A stretch of DNA of 64,000 nucleotides from JAXLWB01 sp046328715 (GTDB lineage: Bacteria; Chloroflexota; Anaerolineae; Caldilineales; Caldilineaceae). The notes under the pieces were generated by a model. It was not told the DNA's origin, did no database searches, and saw only the letters and a list, made by a program, of their open reading frames with translations. Shown here in pieces: positions 1 to 8,180 of the stretch. The translations under genes were made by a program, and so were the position numbers. The stretch is from the NCBI GenBank assembly GCA_046328715.1, contig JAXLWB010000004.1:62001-126000 (forward strand), given 5' to 3'. Numbering within the stretch: position 1 is the stretch's first letter; every line of letters starts with the position of its first letter.

Positions 1-268
1 GATAGGGAAAGTCAAAATGGTTGTCGATGCCCAGTCCACGCAGGCTGTTGTCCCGTCCGCCGGGCAGCGTGAAGTCGGCACCGACTGAATGACAGGCGAC
101 ACCGAGCGACTTAGCGACCTCGACCATATTTTTGCCCACAAACCGTTCGGGCAGGGTACCACGCGCCCGTAGGGCAATCGCCCATAGATCCATGCGTGGT
201 GCCCAAGGCAGTTGATCGGTTGCTTCGCCGCGGATCGTTGCCAACATTCGTTCACGATGGGTCATCAT
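1..268 (-). CDS. UroD-family (MtaA/CmuA-like) protein, N-terminal part, cut by window edge
   Basis: Only the first 89 codons are visible; the gene runs off the left edge. It opens MMTHRERMLATIRGEATDQL, the usual start of UroD-type cobalamin methyltransferase-related proteins (T.RER..A...G...D..P). Two ATG codons lie in tandem (266-268 and 263-265) and I cannot tell which is used. The start lies inside the last 17 bases of the oxidoreductase gene at 252-857, which suggests translational coupling at the end of the corrinoid cluster. By family these proteins transfer methyl groups between a corrinoid protein and an acceptor thiol, but many UroD-like members have no known substrate. The catalytic half is outside the window. 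Confidence 0.7.
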   Translation of the reverse strand, partial: MMTHRERMLATIRGEATDQLPWAPRMDLWAIALRARGTLPERFVGKNMVEVAKSLGVACHSVGADFTLPGGRDNSLRGLGIDNHFDFPY

Positions 269-857
269 GGCGGGCCTCTTTCTTTCCGACAATCAACAAA
301 TAGAACAAGAGTGCAAAGGTGGTCAACGGCCACACCCAGGCCAGATCGGCAACACTGTGGCTGGCGGCGGTGTCTTCGAGCCGTTGAATATGGACCAATC
401 GATACTCTTGGGTGGCTTGGCGCAGGGCATCGTCGGAGATCTGCCAGGGGTTGATGCCTGCCGCATAGGCGGCAAAGCCACTGTTGCGCAACACTGCCCG
501 GATCAGCGTCAGCGAATCGGCTGAACCGGTGAGATCCTCAGCCATGCCTTGCCAACTGCCGTTCGCTAGCCAGACTTCGACTCGGGGATTGGCCATCACG
601 TTGCGAACCCAATCAGTAATCGGTCCAAAGCCAGCCACACAGTACAATTCCCCAGCCACCTCCGCATAGTTGAGCGGGGTCTGACGGCGCAACTTGGAAC
701 GGCGTCCCTCGTGGGTCAAGACCATGATGCGTCCCCCTACCGCTGGCCAGCCATTGACCCAGCCTCCCAACCCCAGCCGCCAGAGCCAGAGCATAAAGCG
801 GTTGAAGTATTTAAAGCCACCGCGTAAGCGGGTTTCGAGTTGGGGAGTGGTTGACAT
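252..857 (-). CDS. Nitroreductase-family deazaflavin-dependent oxidoreductase (DUF385/Ddn-like)
   Basis: 201 aa. Residues 47-64 (LTHEGRRSKLRRQTPLNY) match the hallmark of the DUF385/Ddn fold, where a small split-barrel protein binds F420 or a related flavin and reduces quinones or other acceptors. A hydrophobic segment near residues 172-190 (LAWVWPLTTFALLFYLLIV) could anchor the C-terminus in the membrane, which is less common in the family. It sits in the minus-strand corrinoid cluster and overlaps the next UroD-like start by 17 bp. Cofactor choice (F420, FMN or other) cannot be told from sequence alone. The family call is firm; the substrate is unknown. Confidence 0.75.
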   Translation of the reverse strand: MSTTPQLETRLRGGFKYFNRFMLWLWRLGLGGWVNGWPAVGGRIMVLTHEGRRSKLRRQTPLNYAEVAGELYCVAGFGPITDWVRNVMANPRVEVWLANGSWQGMAEDLTGSADSLTLIRAVLRNSGFAAYAAGINPWQISDDALRQATQEYRLVHIQRLEDTAASHSVADLAWVWPLTTFALLFYLLIVGKKEARHDDPS

Positions 858-896
858 GAGTCTATATCCTTATGCCTTGTCTGTGATCGAGATGTA

Positions 897-970
897 GGGG
901 CACGAGGAGGAATGGCGCAATCACTGAGATATTCATCCTGACTCCAATTCGCCATTCCTCCTCATGCCCG
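897..970. repeat. Inverted repeat between UroD-like gene and DUF385 gene
   Basis: GAGGAGGAATGGCG at 904-917 is perfectly complementary to 950-963, and the pairing extends to about 21 bp with two mismatches; the loop is 32 nt. It lies 3' of the UroD-like gene that ends at 1125 and 5' of the DUF385 gene. It has no T-tract, so an intrinsic terminator is not assured. It may be a foldback repeat or an mRNA-processing hairpin. The rest of 970-1124 holds nothing I recognise. Confidence 0.6.
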
Positions 971-1124
971 TCGAGACATGACCCGACCTCTCGACCCGTT
1001 GGCAACGATCTTGGTCATGTCACGACGGACACGAGATTGCCAGCGAGCTAGTTGTTAGTGCATATCTAAGTCGTTGCGCTGGCAACCTCATGTCCCTACG
1101 ATGCGACACTCGGTAATTGCTCAA

Positions 1125-2129
1125 TTACGTCTCATACAGCGCCGGACAGGGATTCCCCTGCTCGTCGTACCAGCCGAACTGTTTGCGGATGTCGAGGATG
1201 AGCTGGTAACGTTCCAGCGCCAGACCCTTGAAGGCGACGTTGGTGGTGCCGTAGATGTAGCCGCCGCCGGGCAGGGCATGGCGTAAGACGTACTTGGCTT
1301 GCTCAATGATCTGCTCCTCTGTGCCGGTCTGCAAGAGGCTGCACTGCACTCCACCGAGCAGACAGACCTTGTCGCCCGCCAGCTTCTTGATCGTGGCCAT
1401 GTCCATCGCCTTGGCCTGGCAGTCAATTGAATGTAGTCCGTGCGGCTCGCTCGCTAGGATTTGATCGAGAATGGGCATCAGGTTGCCGTCGGTGTGTTTG
1501 ATAACGTAAAAGCCCTGCTCCTTGTAGCCAGCGACCAGTTCCTTCAGATAGGGCGTAATAAACTGGCCGAACATACGGGGTGAGAGGAAGGGCCCGGTGT
1601 TGAAACAGTAGTCGGCGCAGAGGGCAAAGCCATCCAGCCCACACTCCTCGCGCAAATAGCGACCGCGTGCCAACGACTCCTCGACCCGCCGTTTGGCTAC
1701 GGCGTGCGTCTCCTCGCCATGCTCAAAGAAGTCGACGATCATCTCTTCCATGTCGCTGCCGGAGGGGATGGCAAAGGTGGCATCGCCGTGGCAGACCAGC
1801 AGATAGCGGTCGCCCACCTGTTTGCGAATCAGGTTGACCGTGGCCGCCATGTCCTCCTTCTCATGCGGGCCGACCACCATAATGATGGCGTAATCGAGCC
1901 GCTCAGCTACCTCGATATAAAGGTCAGCGTTGTGGCGGATCATACGATCCCGTTCGTTGGGGGTGGCGGCGTCCCACGTTTCTCGACTGCGATAGAATTC
2001 TTTGCCGCAGAGCTCCTCGGTCAGTTGAAATTCCAGTTCGAAGGTCGGCACCAGCCCGGGCGGCGGTGGTTGCCGGGTCAGTGCGAGGATTGCCCGCTCT
2101 TTGGGGGTGTAGTTCTTAGCTCCAGCCAT
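1125..2129 (-). CDS. UroD-like corrinoid methyltransferase-family protein
   Basis: 334 aa from ATG 2127-2129, chosen because AGGA lies 7 nt upstream; an ATG at 2133-2135 is too close to it, and a further in-frame extension to 2333 would run through the upstream gene. Mid-protein it carries KHTDGN (His near residue 212), where MtaA has a zinc-binding H-x-C-G; here the Cys position is Asp. Other landmarks are HSIDCQAKAMD and LLGGVQCSL, typical of the UroD barrel. It overlaps the upstream UroD-like gene by 14 bp (2116-2129), indicating one transcript. A methyl-transfer role is inferred from family and from the corrinoid protein at the head of the cluster. Confidence 0.72.
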   Translation of the reverse strand: MAGAKNYTPKERAILALTRQPPPPGLVPTFELEFQLTEELCGKEFYRSRETWDAATPNERDRMIRHNADLYIEVAERLDYAIIMVVGPHEKEDMAATVNLIRKQVGDRYLLVCHGDATFAIPSGSDMEEMIVDFFEHGEETHAVAKRRVEESLARGRYLREECGLDGFALCADYCFNTGPFLSPRMFGQFITPYLKELVAGYKEQGFYVIKHTDGNLMPILDQILASEPHGLHSIDCQAKAMDMATIKKLAGDKVCLLGGVQCSLLQTGTEEQIIEQAKYVLRHALPGGGYIYGTTNVAFKGLALERYQLILDIRKQFGWYDEQGNPCPALYET

Positions 2130-3177
2130 ACTCATATCCTGTTTGGTAGAGGGCGACGATGTTTTCCGATGGGCCAACGACCTGGATGTTGTGACAGGGT
2201 GCCAAGACGTAGCCGCCATTTTTGCCCAGGATTTCGATGTTCTCGCACACCTCGCGCCGCACATCTTCGACCGTGCCAAAGGGTAAGGTCTGTTGATTGT
2301 CCATTGCCCCGTGGAGAACAATTTTGTCGCCAAAGTCCCGTTTCAGTTCGGCCCGCTCCATGCCTTTGCAGCGCCACTGAATCGGATTGAGCACATCGAT
2401 GCCGATGGCAATCATGTCAGGGATGATCGAGCGGATCGAGCCGTCGCTGTGGAAGAAAACGTGAACCCCAGCTTCGTGGGCCAGGTCGTTCATGCGCTTC
2501 ATACGGGGCAGAAAATATTCGCGAATCAGGGCGGGCGAGAAGAGCAAGCGCTCCTGGCCACCAAAGTCCTCAGCAATGTAGGAGAAGACGAGCTGGCCGG
2601 GAATCTGTTCGTAGATGCGGCGGGTGTTTTCGTAGCAGAAGTCGAACAACTTGTCGAGGCAATAGTGGACCAGTTCGGGATTGACCAACATATCCTCGTA
2701 AGCTTGCTCCATGCCGCGCAGATTTTTGTAGATCAGAAACGGTTCCGAGCCGCCACCTTGTAACGGATAGTCGCGGCGGAGGGCGGCTTGGTGTGGAATC
2801 TCCGAGTAGTCGAACCAGTCGGCAGTGGGCCAGGTGTAGTTGCGCTCGATCTCCTCTACGGTCTCGAACTGCGCCAGCGGATGGGTGACACATTCACGAT
2901 AGACCCCTGCACCGTTGCCGTAGGTGATATTCTTGTGGCGCATGCCAAACATATCATAGCCGGGCTTGAGGCGTGGTCCCACATAGCGTGGACGCACGGC
3001 CACTACCCGGTCAACATGATAGTTGCGAAAGAATTGCCAAATGTTGCTATAGCCCAAATGACGCAACAATTTGCGGCTGGCCTCTTTGGTCGCCCAATAA
3101 TCCATGGGGATACGATCTGGTTTTTTGCCCTGAAGCACAGCCAGCCAGCGTTCTCGGGGCGTCATGCTCTCTTTCAT
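2116..3177 (-). CDS. UroD-like corrinoid methyltransferase-family protein
   Basis: 353 aa. N-terminus MTPRERWLAVLQGKKPDRIP is the classic UroD/MtaA-like opening. FFHSDGS (His near residue 243) takes the place of the MtaA zinc motif H-x-C-G, and a C-terminal APCHNIQ offers a Cys at the position where the family has its last zinc ligand. Length and architecture match uroporphyrinogen decarboxylase-fold methyltransferases rather than true HemE, because no heme genes are nearby and the key HemE motifs are not evident. Followed by the next paralogue with a 14-bp overlap. Likely substrate: a methyl-corrinoid and a thiol or other acceptor (inference). Confidence 0.75.
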   Translation of the reverse strand: MKESMTPRERWLAVLQGKKPDRIPMDYWATKEASRKLLRHLGYSNIWQFFRNYHVDRVVAVRPRYVGPRLKPGYDMFGMRHKNITYGNGAGVYRECVTHPLAQFETVEEIERNYTWPTADWFDYSEIPHQAALRRDYPLQGGGSEPFLIYKNLRGMEQAYEDMLVNPELVHYCLDKLFDFCYENTRRIYEQIPGQLVFSYIAEDFGGQERLLFSPALIREYFLPRMKRMNDLAHEAGVHVFFHSDGSIRSIIPDMIAIGIDVLNPIQWRCKGMERAELKRDFGDKIVLHGAMDNQQTLPFGTVEDVRREVCENIEILGKNGGYVLAPCHNIQVVGPSENIVALYQTGYEYGWS

Positions 3178-3210
3178 AGAGGAGTCTTCATTGTTGTAGG
3201 TAACGTCCAG

Positions 3211-3343
3211 AACCCCACCCTAGCCCTCCCCTGATAGGTGAGGGGACCATGTAGGGAAGGATTATGTACTCTCTTCTGTCTACCAAACTCAATCCTTCCC
3301 GTGACAATTCCCTCCCTTACCAGGGGAGGGTTAGGGTGGGGTT
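3211..3343. repeat. Foldback (MITE-like) element
   Basis: The 23-bp arms at 3211-3233 and 3321-3343 are inverted copies with one mismatch (core ACCCCACCCTA). A second nested pair, GGGAAGGATT and AATCCTTCCC near 3254 and 3291, makes the whole 133 bp fold back on itself. It lies between two UroD-like genes of one cluster. No open frame fits inside. I read it as a short non-autonomous mobile repeat; a role as an attenuating hairpin within the operon is possible. Confidence 0.65.
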
Positions 3344-3414
3344 GCGTCGTTACGATTGATTGAAATAAATGCGCAAGGCGTGAGGTTGCAAACCCTATCC
3401 CTCGCCCTTCTTCC

Positions 3415-4563
3415 TTATCTCTTTGCCACCATTGGTCGCAGATTGACCCCGTACCCCCACACCTCGCGCACCTTTTCCAAGAAGAAGATGTAGTTCGAGA
3501 GGGTGACGTCGGGCGGGACGCGGTGATCACAGAAGCCGATAAAGCCGCCCTCTTCGACCAGTGGGAGCAGACGGCGCACTTCGGCTTCGATTTCGGTTGG
3601 CCCAGCCTGCAAGATATGTTTATCGAAGGCACCCATCAGCAGCAGATCCTTGCCATATTGCTGGCGATATTTGATTGGATCCGCACCCCAAGTGCCGATT
3701 TCGAGCGGAAACATGCAGTTGACTCCAGCATCGAGCCAGAGGGGAACCAAGGTCGCGATATTGCCATCGCAGTCAAGCCAGACGATGTCCACCCCGTGTT
3801 TGTGCATCAGGTCGGTGATACGCCGGTATTGTGGCACCAAATACTGTTTGAAGTGTTTGGGGCTGATCAGGGGACCGGCACGATAGGCCATATCTTCCCA
3901 CATGCCGCAGGCGTCGAATTGCACGCCGCTGGCCAGAGCACGCTCCATCGTGCCGAGGATACAGTCGGTGACGGTGATCACCATCTCTTCAAAGAGTTCG
4001 GGATCGTCATAGATCAGGTAGGAGATGCCCTCGATCCCCATCCAATTGCGCAGCCAACCGTAGACGCTGCCGCCGGGAAGCACCAGGATCTCCTCGCGGT
4101 TGGGATTCTTCCAGCGTTGCACCCGCTCGGCCCAGTCAGCAGGTAAACGGTCGGGGTGGCTAGGGTCGAGTTTGGGTTTGTAGTGGGTCTCCCAGCTTTC
4201 ACGGTCGGTGAGCAAATGGCCTTGGTGCTGCGGGATCGAGCCCATAAACTTGCGGCGGCGCACACGCACTCCGTCCGACTGCTGTACCACCTCGTGGTCG
4301 CCTTGATCCTCAAGCACGATCTCATCAAAATCGGGGCAGAGGCTCAATTTGATGTCGGTGGCGTGCGAAAGTTCGTCGATGCCAAAGTCCATGCCGAAGT
4401 ATTCGAGATGGTTCGAGTCGTCGTAGCTGTAGTGGATGTCGGCGGGAAGCCCTTGCTCATGCCAAATCGGAATCGTCTCTTCCCAAAAGCCGAAGTCGGT
4501 GATCGGCGAGCGATCCCGTGGCTGGTAGTGCATCGTGGCGCTAAAGCGTTGTCGATTGTTCAT
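3415..4563 (-). CDS. UroD-like corrinoid methyltransferase-family protein
   Basis: 382 aa. The C-terminal GFCDHRVPPDVTLSNYIFFL is the strongly conserved end of a large clade of UroD-like proteins (D.R.PPDV....Y). Mid-barrel WLDCDGN (near residue 262) replaces the MtaA H-x-C-G and lacks the His altogether, unlike its neighbours, so metal binding may differ. Same strand as the rest of the cluster; separated from the next gene by the foldback element at 3211-3343 and from the previous one by a repeat-word hairpin at 4588-4690. Substrate unknown. Confidence 0.75.
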   Translation of the reverse strand: MNNRQRFSATMHYQPRDRSPITDFGFWEETIPIWHEQGLPADIHYSYDDSNHLEYFGMDFGIDELSHATDIKLSLCPDFDEIVLEDQGDHEVVQQSDGVRVRRRKFMGSIPQHQGHLLTDRESWETHYKPKLDPSHPDRLPADWAERVQRWKNPNREEILVLPGGSVYGWLRNWMGIEGISYLIYDDPELFEEMVITVTDCILGTMERALASGVQFDACGMWEDMAYRAGPLISPKHFKQYLVPQYRRITDLMHKHGVDIVWLDCDGNIATLVPLWLDAGVNCMFPLEIGTWGADPIKYRQQYGKDLLLMGAFDKHILQAGPTEIEAEVRRLLPLVEEGGFIGFCDHRVPPDVTLSNYIFFLEKVREVWGYGVNLRPMVAKR

Positions 4564-4587
4564 TCGCTATCCATTTCTTGTGGTACA

Positions 4588-4690
4588 GGTTGCAGAGTTG
4601 CAAAGTTGCAGAGTGGAAAAGTGGAAAAGTGGAAGAGTGGCAATGTGTTCGCATTTACTTTGCAACTTTTCCCCTTTTCAACTTTTCCCC
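4588..4690. repeat. Repeat-word hairpin (GTTGCAAAG / GTGGAAAAG vocabulary)
   Basis: The left arm is built from short near-repeats (GTTGCAGA, GTTGCAAA, GTTGCAGA, GTGGAAAA, GTGGAAAA, GTGGAAGA, GTGGCAA). The right arm (4658-4688) holds their complements (TTTGCAAC, TTTTCCCC, TTTTCAAC, TTTTCCCC). The right arm overlaps the stop codon and last codons of the gene at 4678-5763. The same words recur at 29838-29962 and 53062-53120. Confidence 0.7.
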
Positions 4691-5763
4691 ACCTGTTTGA
4701 CAAAGGTTTCGGCTTCTTCTACCGAGGCAAAGGGTTGCTCGACCGAGATGTAGACGCCCTTTGTGCCGATCTGTTCGAGTACAGCCAGGGCATCGGCGGG
4801 GTCCTGAGCGATCAATTGTAGACTTTTGCCAGCCGCTCGGATGCGCCGATAGACATCTACCCAACGCAGTGCTGGACCATGACCTGCACCGTAGACCCAC
4901 TGCACGGCATTCAACTTGGGTAAATCCAGGAGCAGATCGAGGTGGTGCAAGGCTTGTACGCCATCCAGATGGAAGATGCTGCGTTCGAGTGGTTCCATCT
5001 CCACCAGAATGTCGGGCCAAATCCACTCTCTCGCCATCCGCGGCGAGACCATGCACCAGAAGTCACTGCTTGGCACGTAGGCTGGCCCTTCATGATAGAC
5101 TGGGCACCAGGTCGTCGTGCCAAAGCCAGCGTTTTTGACCTTGTTGTAAAGGCGTTCAAAGGCAGTCACATAACCTTTGGCCACATGGCGACCGGCCTGG
5201 ATCACCAATTCCGGGCAATCCATCAGGTCGAGATTAAGCTGCATCGGATCACGCAGGCCGGCCAGGATGTCGTAATTGCCATGCAAATCGGTGAGGCCGA
5301 CCACATAGCGACCCTCGCAGCGTTCGATGGCGAGGTCGGTCATTTGCTCCATCGCCAACCAATAGGGGTTTTCGAAGTTGGGCGCAAATTGGAGCAGACG
5401 CTGCCAATCGTCCGCCTGATGGATCACAGGGGCCGACCAACTTGTGTTTTCGGTAAAGGTGAGGTCGCAGCCAAAGAGGGTAGAGGTGATCTCCGGCCCA
5501 ATGTTGGACCAGAAGATCGGATAGGAATCGGCTACGTAATCGGTCCGCTCCATGGTTGCAATCGCTGATTCGATGACAAACTCGATATCCAACCAACGTT
5601 GCCGGTGGCTTTGGTGAGATGAACGTGGAGCGTAACTTGGACGTGAAGGGATGACAGAAAGCGTGATTGGTGGGCGATCAATCATCTCGCCCAACCACCA
5701 CGCTTCGAAACGCTCTATGGTTTGTTCAAAGTCAGGTTTGAACGCTAAGTGGCGGATGTACAT
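4678..5763 (-). CDS. Divergent UroD/methionine-synthase-fold protein of the corrinoid cluster
   Basis: 361 aa. It lacks the standard UroD opening (starts MYIRHLAFKPDFEQTIERFE) but has the barrel landmarks, including FHLDGV (His near residue 265) and the repeated HHLDLLLDLPKL. It begins three bases after the corrinoid-protein stop, so the two are almost certainly co-translated, which argues that it works directly with that protein. The end is TFVKQVGKS, where the last codons run into a repeat-word hairpin; the original C-terminus may have been altered by it. Reaction unknown; a methyltransferase role is inferred. Confidence 0.65.
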   Translation of the reverse strand: MYIRHLAFKPDFEQTIERFEAWWLGEMIDRPPITLSVIPSRPSYAPRSSHQSHRQRWLDIEFVIESAIATMERTDYVADSYPIFWSNIGPEITSTLFGCDLTFTENTSWSAPVIHQADDWQRLLQFAPNFENPYWLAMEQMTDLAIERCEGRYVVGLTDLHGNYDILAGLRDPMQLNLDLMDCPELVIQAGRHVAKGYVTAFERLYNKVKNAGFGTTTWCPVYHEGPAYVPSSDFWCMVSPRMAREWIWPDILVEMEPLERSIFHLDGVQALHHLDLLLDLPKLNAVQWVYGAGHGPALRWVDVYRRIRAAGKSLQLIAQDPADALAVLEQIGTKGVYISVEQPFASVEEAETFVKQVGKS

Positions 5764-5766
5764 AGT

Positions 5767-6405
5767 TTAGTGCAAGATCAATTCCTTACAACGATCCGCG
5801 CCAGTTGCCGCATCGGGAGCAAAGGCATCTGCACCAATGGCGCTGGCAAACTCCTCGGTCATCGGTGCGCCGCCGACAATCACCTTGACGCCTGGGCGCA
5901 ACCCGGCATTATCGAGGGCACGAATGATTTCGCCTGCATAGGGCATCGTTGTGGTCAATAGTGCCGAAATACCGACGATCTGTGCTTCATTTTCCTTGAC
6001 GGCGGCGACAAATTTGTCTGCGCTGGCATCAACGCCGACATCGATGACACGGAAGCCCGCTCCTTCGAGGAACATGCCAGTCAGATTCTTTCCAATATCA
6101 TGCAGATCGCCGCGCACCGTACCGAGAACAATCGTCCCTAACGGCTTTACCCCTGTATCAATCAGCTTGGGACGGATCAACTGCATGGCCGACTTCATGG
6201 CACGCGCCGCAATCACCATCTCGGGTACAAAGTAATCACCACATTTGAAGCGTTCGCCTACCTCCTCCATTCCTGAAACCAAACCGTCGCTCAGAATTTC
6301 TGCCGGGGATACGCCCTGATTGAGCAATTGTTCTGTCAGTGCAACTGCAACCTTCTGTTTGCCATCGATCACAGATTGTTCAAGTTGCAGTAAAAGATCT
6401 TCCAT
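5767..6405 (-). CDS. Corrinoid (B12-binding) methyl-carrier protein, MtbC/MttC-like
   Basis: 212 aa, standard length for the family. Residues 1-85 form the helical cap (MEDLLLQLEQSVIDGK onward). The cobalamin-binding half carries G-D-L-H-D-I-G at 99-105, so His102 is the likely lower axial ligand of cobalt, followed by GISALLTTTM and a GGAP turn, the usual S-x-L and GG motifs. It would carry a methyl group on cobalamin between a substrate-specific methyltransferase and the UroD-like partners. It is the first gene of the minus-strand cluster; the next gene starts 3 bp after its stop. No reductive activator (RamA type) is visible in the window. Confidence 0.88.
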   Translation of the reverse strand: MEDLLLQLEQSVIDGKQKVAVALTEQLLNQGVSPAEILSDGLVSGMEEVGERFKCGDYFVPEMVIAARAMKSAMQLIRPKLIDTGVKPLGTIVLGTVRGDLHDIGKNLTGMFLEGAGFRVIDVGVDASADKFVAAVKENEAQIVGISALLTTTMPYAGEIIRALDNAGLRPGVKVIVGGAPMTEEFASAIGADAFAPDAATGADRCKELILH

Positions 6406-6531
6406 ATCGACTCCTTCGATGTTTGAACTGGATAAGATCAGGACCTACCAATGTTCTACTCTACAACTGCACCGAACAGCAGAAGCCTCCACTGCGCATG
6501 CAGAGATCGGTTGAAAAAGGATAGGATCAAT

Positions 6532-6570
6532 GAGTGGATGACGTCAGCTACGCTTCGACGTCATCCACTC
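6532..6570. terminator. Perfect 14-bp hairpin upstream of corrinoid cluster
   Basis: GAGTGGATGACGTC at 6532-6545 pairs perfectly with 6557-6570 around an 11-nt loop. Read on the minus strand it is followed, after about ten bases, by a T-rich stretch, so it may stop transcripts arriving from the PhyH gene before the corrinoid cluster. A regulatory hairpin in the cluster leader is the alternative. A smaller hairpin (GATAGG/CCTATC) lies near 6647-6664. I saw no cobalamin-riboswitch consensus. Confidence 0.5.
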
Positions 6571-6711
6571 CGCTTCCTCTTTTCCCCATAAACGTGATCT
6601 GTATTTCCTTGTATCACACATCCTCACAAATTCCTCCCAACCTGCTAGATAGGCAAAACCTATCCACTTGACTAGGTATACCAAAATCTCAGAACTCTAC
6701 ATGACATCTCC

Positions 6712-7036
6712 GAGCCCCACGCATCAGCACGGGGGTGAGTGAGTGTGGGGCAAGACCAGGCGCTTACGCTTCTGGCTCTGAAGTGTGTCATTCTGAGCCC
6801 CACGCGTCAGCACGGGGATGCGTGACAGTGGGGCGAAACCAGGCGCTGATGAAGTGAGCGTGTCATTCTGAGCCCCACGCGTCAGCACGGGGTGAGTGAG
6901 TGAGAGGCCAAACCAGGCGCTGACGCTTCTGGCTGTGAAGTGTGCGTGTCATTCTGAGCCCCACGCGTCAGCACGGGGTGAGTGACAGTGGGGCGAAACC
7001 AGGCGCTGACGCTTCTGGCTGTGAAGTGTGCGTGTC
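6712..7036. repeat. Four tandem copies of an 80-bp GAGCCCCACGCGTCAGC repeat
   Basis: Copies begin at 6712, 6795, 6870 and 6956 (periods 83, 75 and 86 bp). Each reads GAGCCCCACGCGTCAGCACG, then a variable GTGAGTGA/GGGGCG section, then ACCAGGCGCTGACGCTTCTG; the second half partly complements the first, so each unit can fold. Units are joined by GTGTCATTCT. Copy 3 has a shortened end. A fifth, isolated copy lies at 12033-12115. No plausible gene covers the block; overlapping short open frames lack ribosome sites and family similarity. Confidence 0.85.
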
Positions 7037-7150
7037 ACTTACAGGGCGCGCAGAGACTAGGGCTGCGTGCCCATCACTTCGGTGTGGGCACGCGCATCTG
7101 TACATTCCTAATGAGCCAATGCGAGTTTCAAGAACTGAACCTTCGTACGC

Positions 7151-7969
7151 CTATCCGCGTTGCGGCGGTCGGTTCGGGGCAACAGGTTGAAGGATCTTCC
7201 GTTGTTCTGGGGTAACGCGATCGAGCAGGGGCTGCGAGTATTCGTAACCAAAGCGAGTGGTACCCCATAAGGGTCCATAACGATAGATTGTCACCCGTCG
7301 TTCACCGCTGGATGTCGTACGGCTAGAACCACCGTGCATCAGGCCGTCTACGAAGAGCAGCGCGTCGCCCTTTTTCATATAGACCGGCACTGCGCCTGGC
7401 AGGTGATCCATGCGGTCGCCCTGGGCGTAATTGCCCTGCAAAGGATGCGGGAAATTCGATTTATGGCTGCCCGGAATCACCATAGTGGGGCCATCGCCCT
7501 CGCCGACATCGGTAAGTGCAAGGATGATATTCACCTGACCACAGCGGAAGACGCCGTTGGTGTAGAGGTAGCGTCCGCGCAATGCACCCCGATAACCGCC
7601 CGAATGGACTGGGTGGTGCCCACCCGAACGACGGATGGAGGCAATGCACTCATCGATAAACAGCCCGGAGACATACGAATTCTCCTCGCCGCAATAGTGA
7701 CGCACATAGTTGATCCAACCGGGCCAGTCAATGAGCCGTTCGAAGGGCTCGCCTGCCTCCACACAGTTATGGAGTTCGAAGCCAGTCTCTTCCGTGTAAT
7801 CGCGCCGTTGCGTATTTCCCCACCATTCAAGGCGTTTCAGCCGCGGAAAATTGTCAAAGGCATGGTTGAGATCGTCGAGCAATTTCTGATCGGCTGCCTG
7901 TTCAAGCACAAGATAGCCGCGCGTATCAAAAAGGAAATCATCAAGGGCAGAGGGTTGTCTAGGTTCCAT
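7151..7969 (-). CDS. Phytanoyl-CoA dioxygenase (PhyH) family protein
   Basis: 272 aa, Fe(II)/2-oxoglutarate oxygenase fold. Likely metal ligands are His122 (in HPVHSGGYRG) and His212 (in DGLMHGGSSR), with Arg225 in SGERR placed to hold 2-oxoglutarate; TMVIPGSHKSN is the usual strand before the second half. The expected acidic ligand near the first His is not clear, so activity is probable rather than certain. CAGGAG lies 11 nt before the ATG. It follows the sugar transporter on the same strand but a terminator-like hairpin (8104-8178) separates them. Bacterial members hydroxylate diverse small molecules; the substrate here is unknown. Confidence 0.78.
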   Translation of the reverse strand: MEPRQPSALDDFLFDTRGYLVLEQAADQKLLDDLNHAFDNFPRLKRLEWWGNTQRRDYTEETGFELHNCVEAGEPFERLIDWPGWINYVRHYCGEENSYVSGLFIDECIASIRRSGGHHPVHSGGYRGALRGRYLYTNGVFRCGQVNIILALTDVGEGDGPTMVIPGSHKSNFPHPLQGNYAQGDRMDHLPGAVPVYMKKGDALLFVDGLMHGGSSRTTSSGERRVTIYRYGPLWGTTRFGYEYSQPLLDRVTPEQRKILQPVAPNRPPQRG

Positions 7970-8103
7970 GGTTGAATTTGACTCCTGTTGTTAGGTAGCG
8001 TTGCAGCCAAGCTCAATTGCTGGCGACCCCTAGCATATCATAACAATTCAGGAGTTTCTTTCCCATAAGGACGAAAAACCTCTTGAATCCTAAGCTGCTT
8101 ATA

Positions 8104-8178
8104 CCAATTGTCCTCCGAAAAGCCATGAATTTTAGCCATATTTAGGGAAAAACTCATGGCTTTTGCAACCGCAATTGG
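8104..8178 (-). terminator. Terminator hairpin after the sugar ABC transporter
   Basis: AAAAGCCATGA at 8118-8128 pairs with TCATGGCTTTT at 8154-8164, enclosed by CCAATTG/CAATTGG at 8104-8110 and 8172-8178. On the minus strand the stem ends in TTTT just beyond the transporter stop at 8181. Loop contains a second AGCCAT copy. Confidence 0.6.
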
Positions 8179-8180
8179 TG

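Noticed and set aside
2130..2333. N-terminal extension of the UroD-like protein 1125-2129
   Set aside because: It would overlap the upstream UroD-like gene in another frame; a ribosome site and family start fit ATG 2129.
6406..6711. Cobalamin riboswitch ahead of the corrinoid protein gene
   Set aside because: I looked for the conserved B12-box and core motifs on the minus strand and did not find them; only simple hairpins are present.
6942..7215. Plus-strand open frames of 77-82 codons in the GAGCCCC tandem block
   Set aside because: They follow repeat units, overlap each other and the PhyH gene end, and have no ribosome site.
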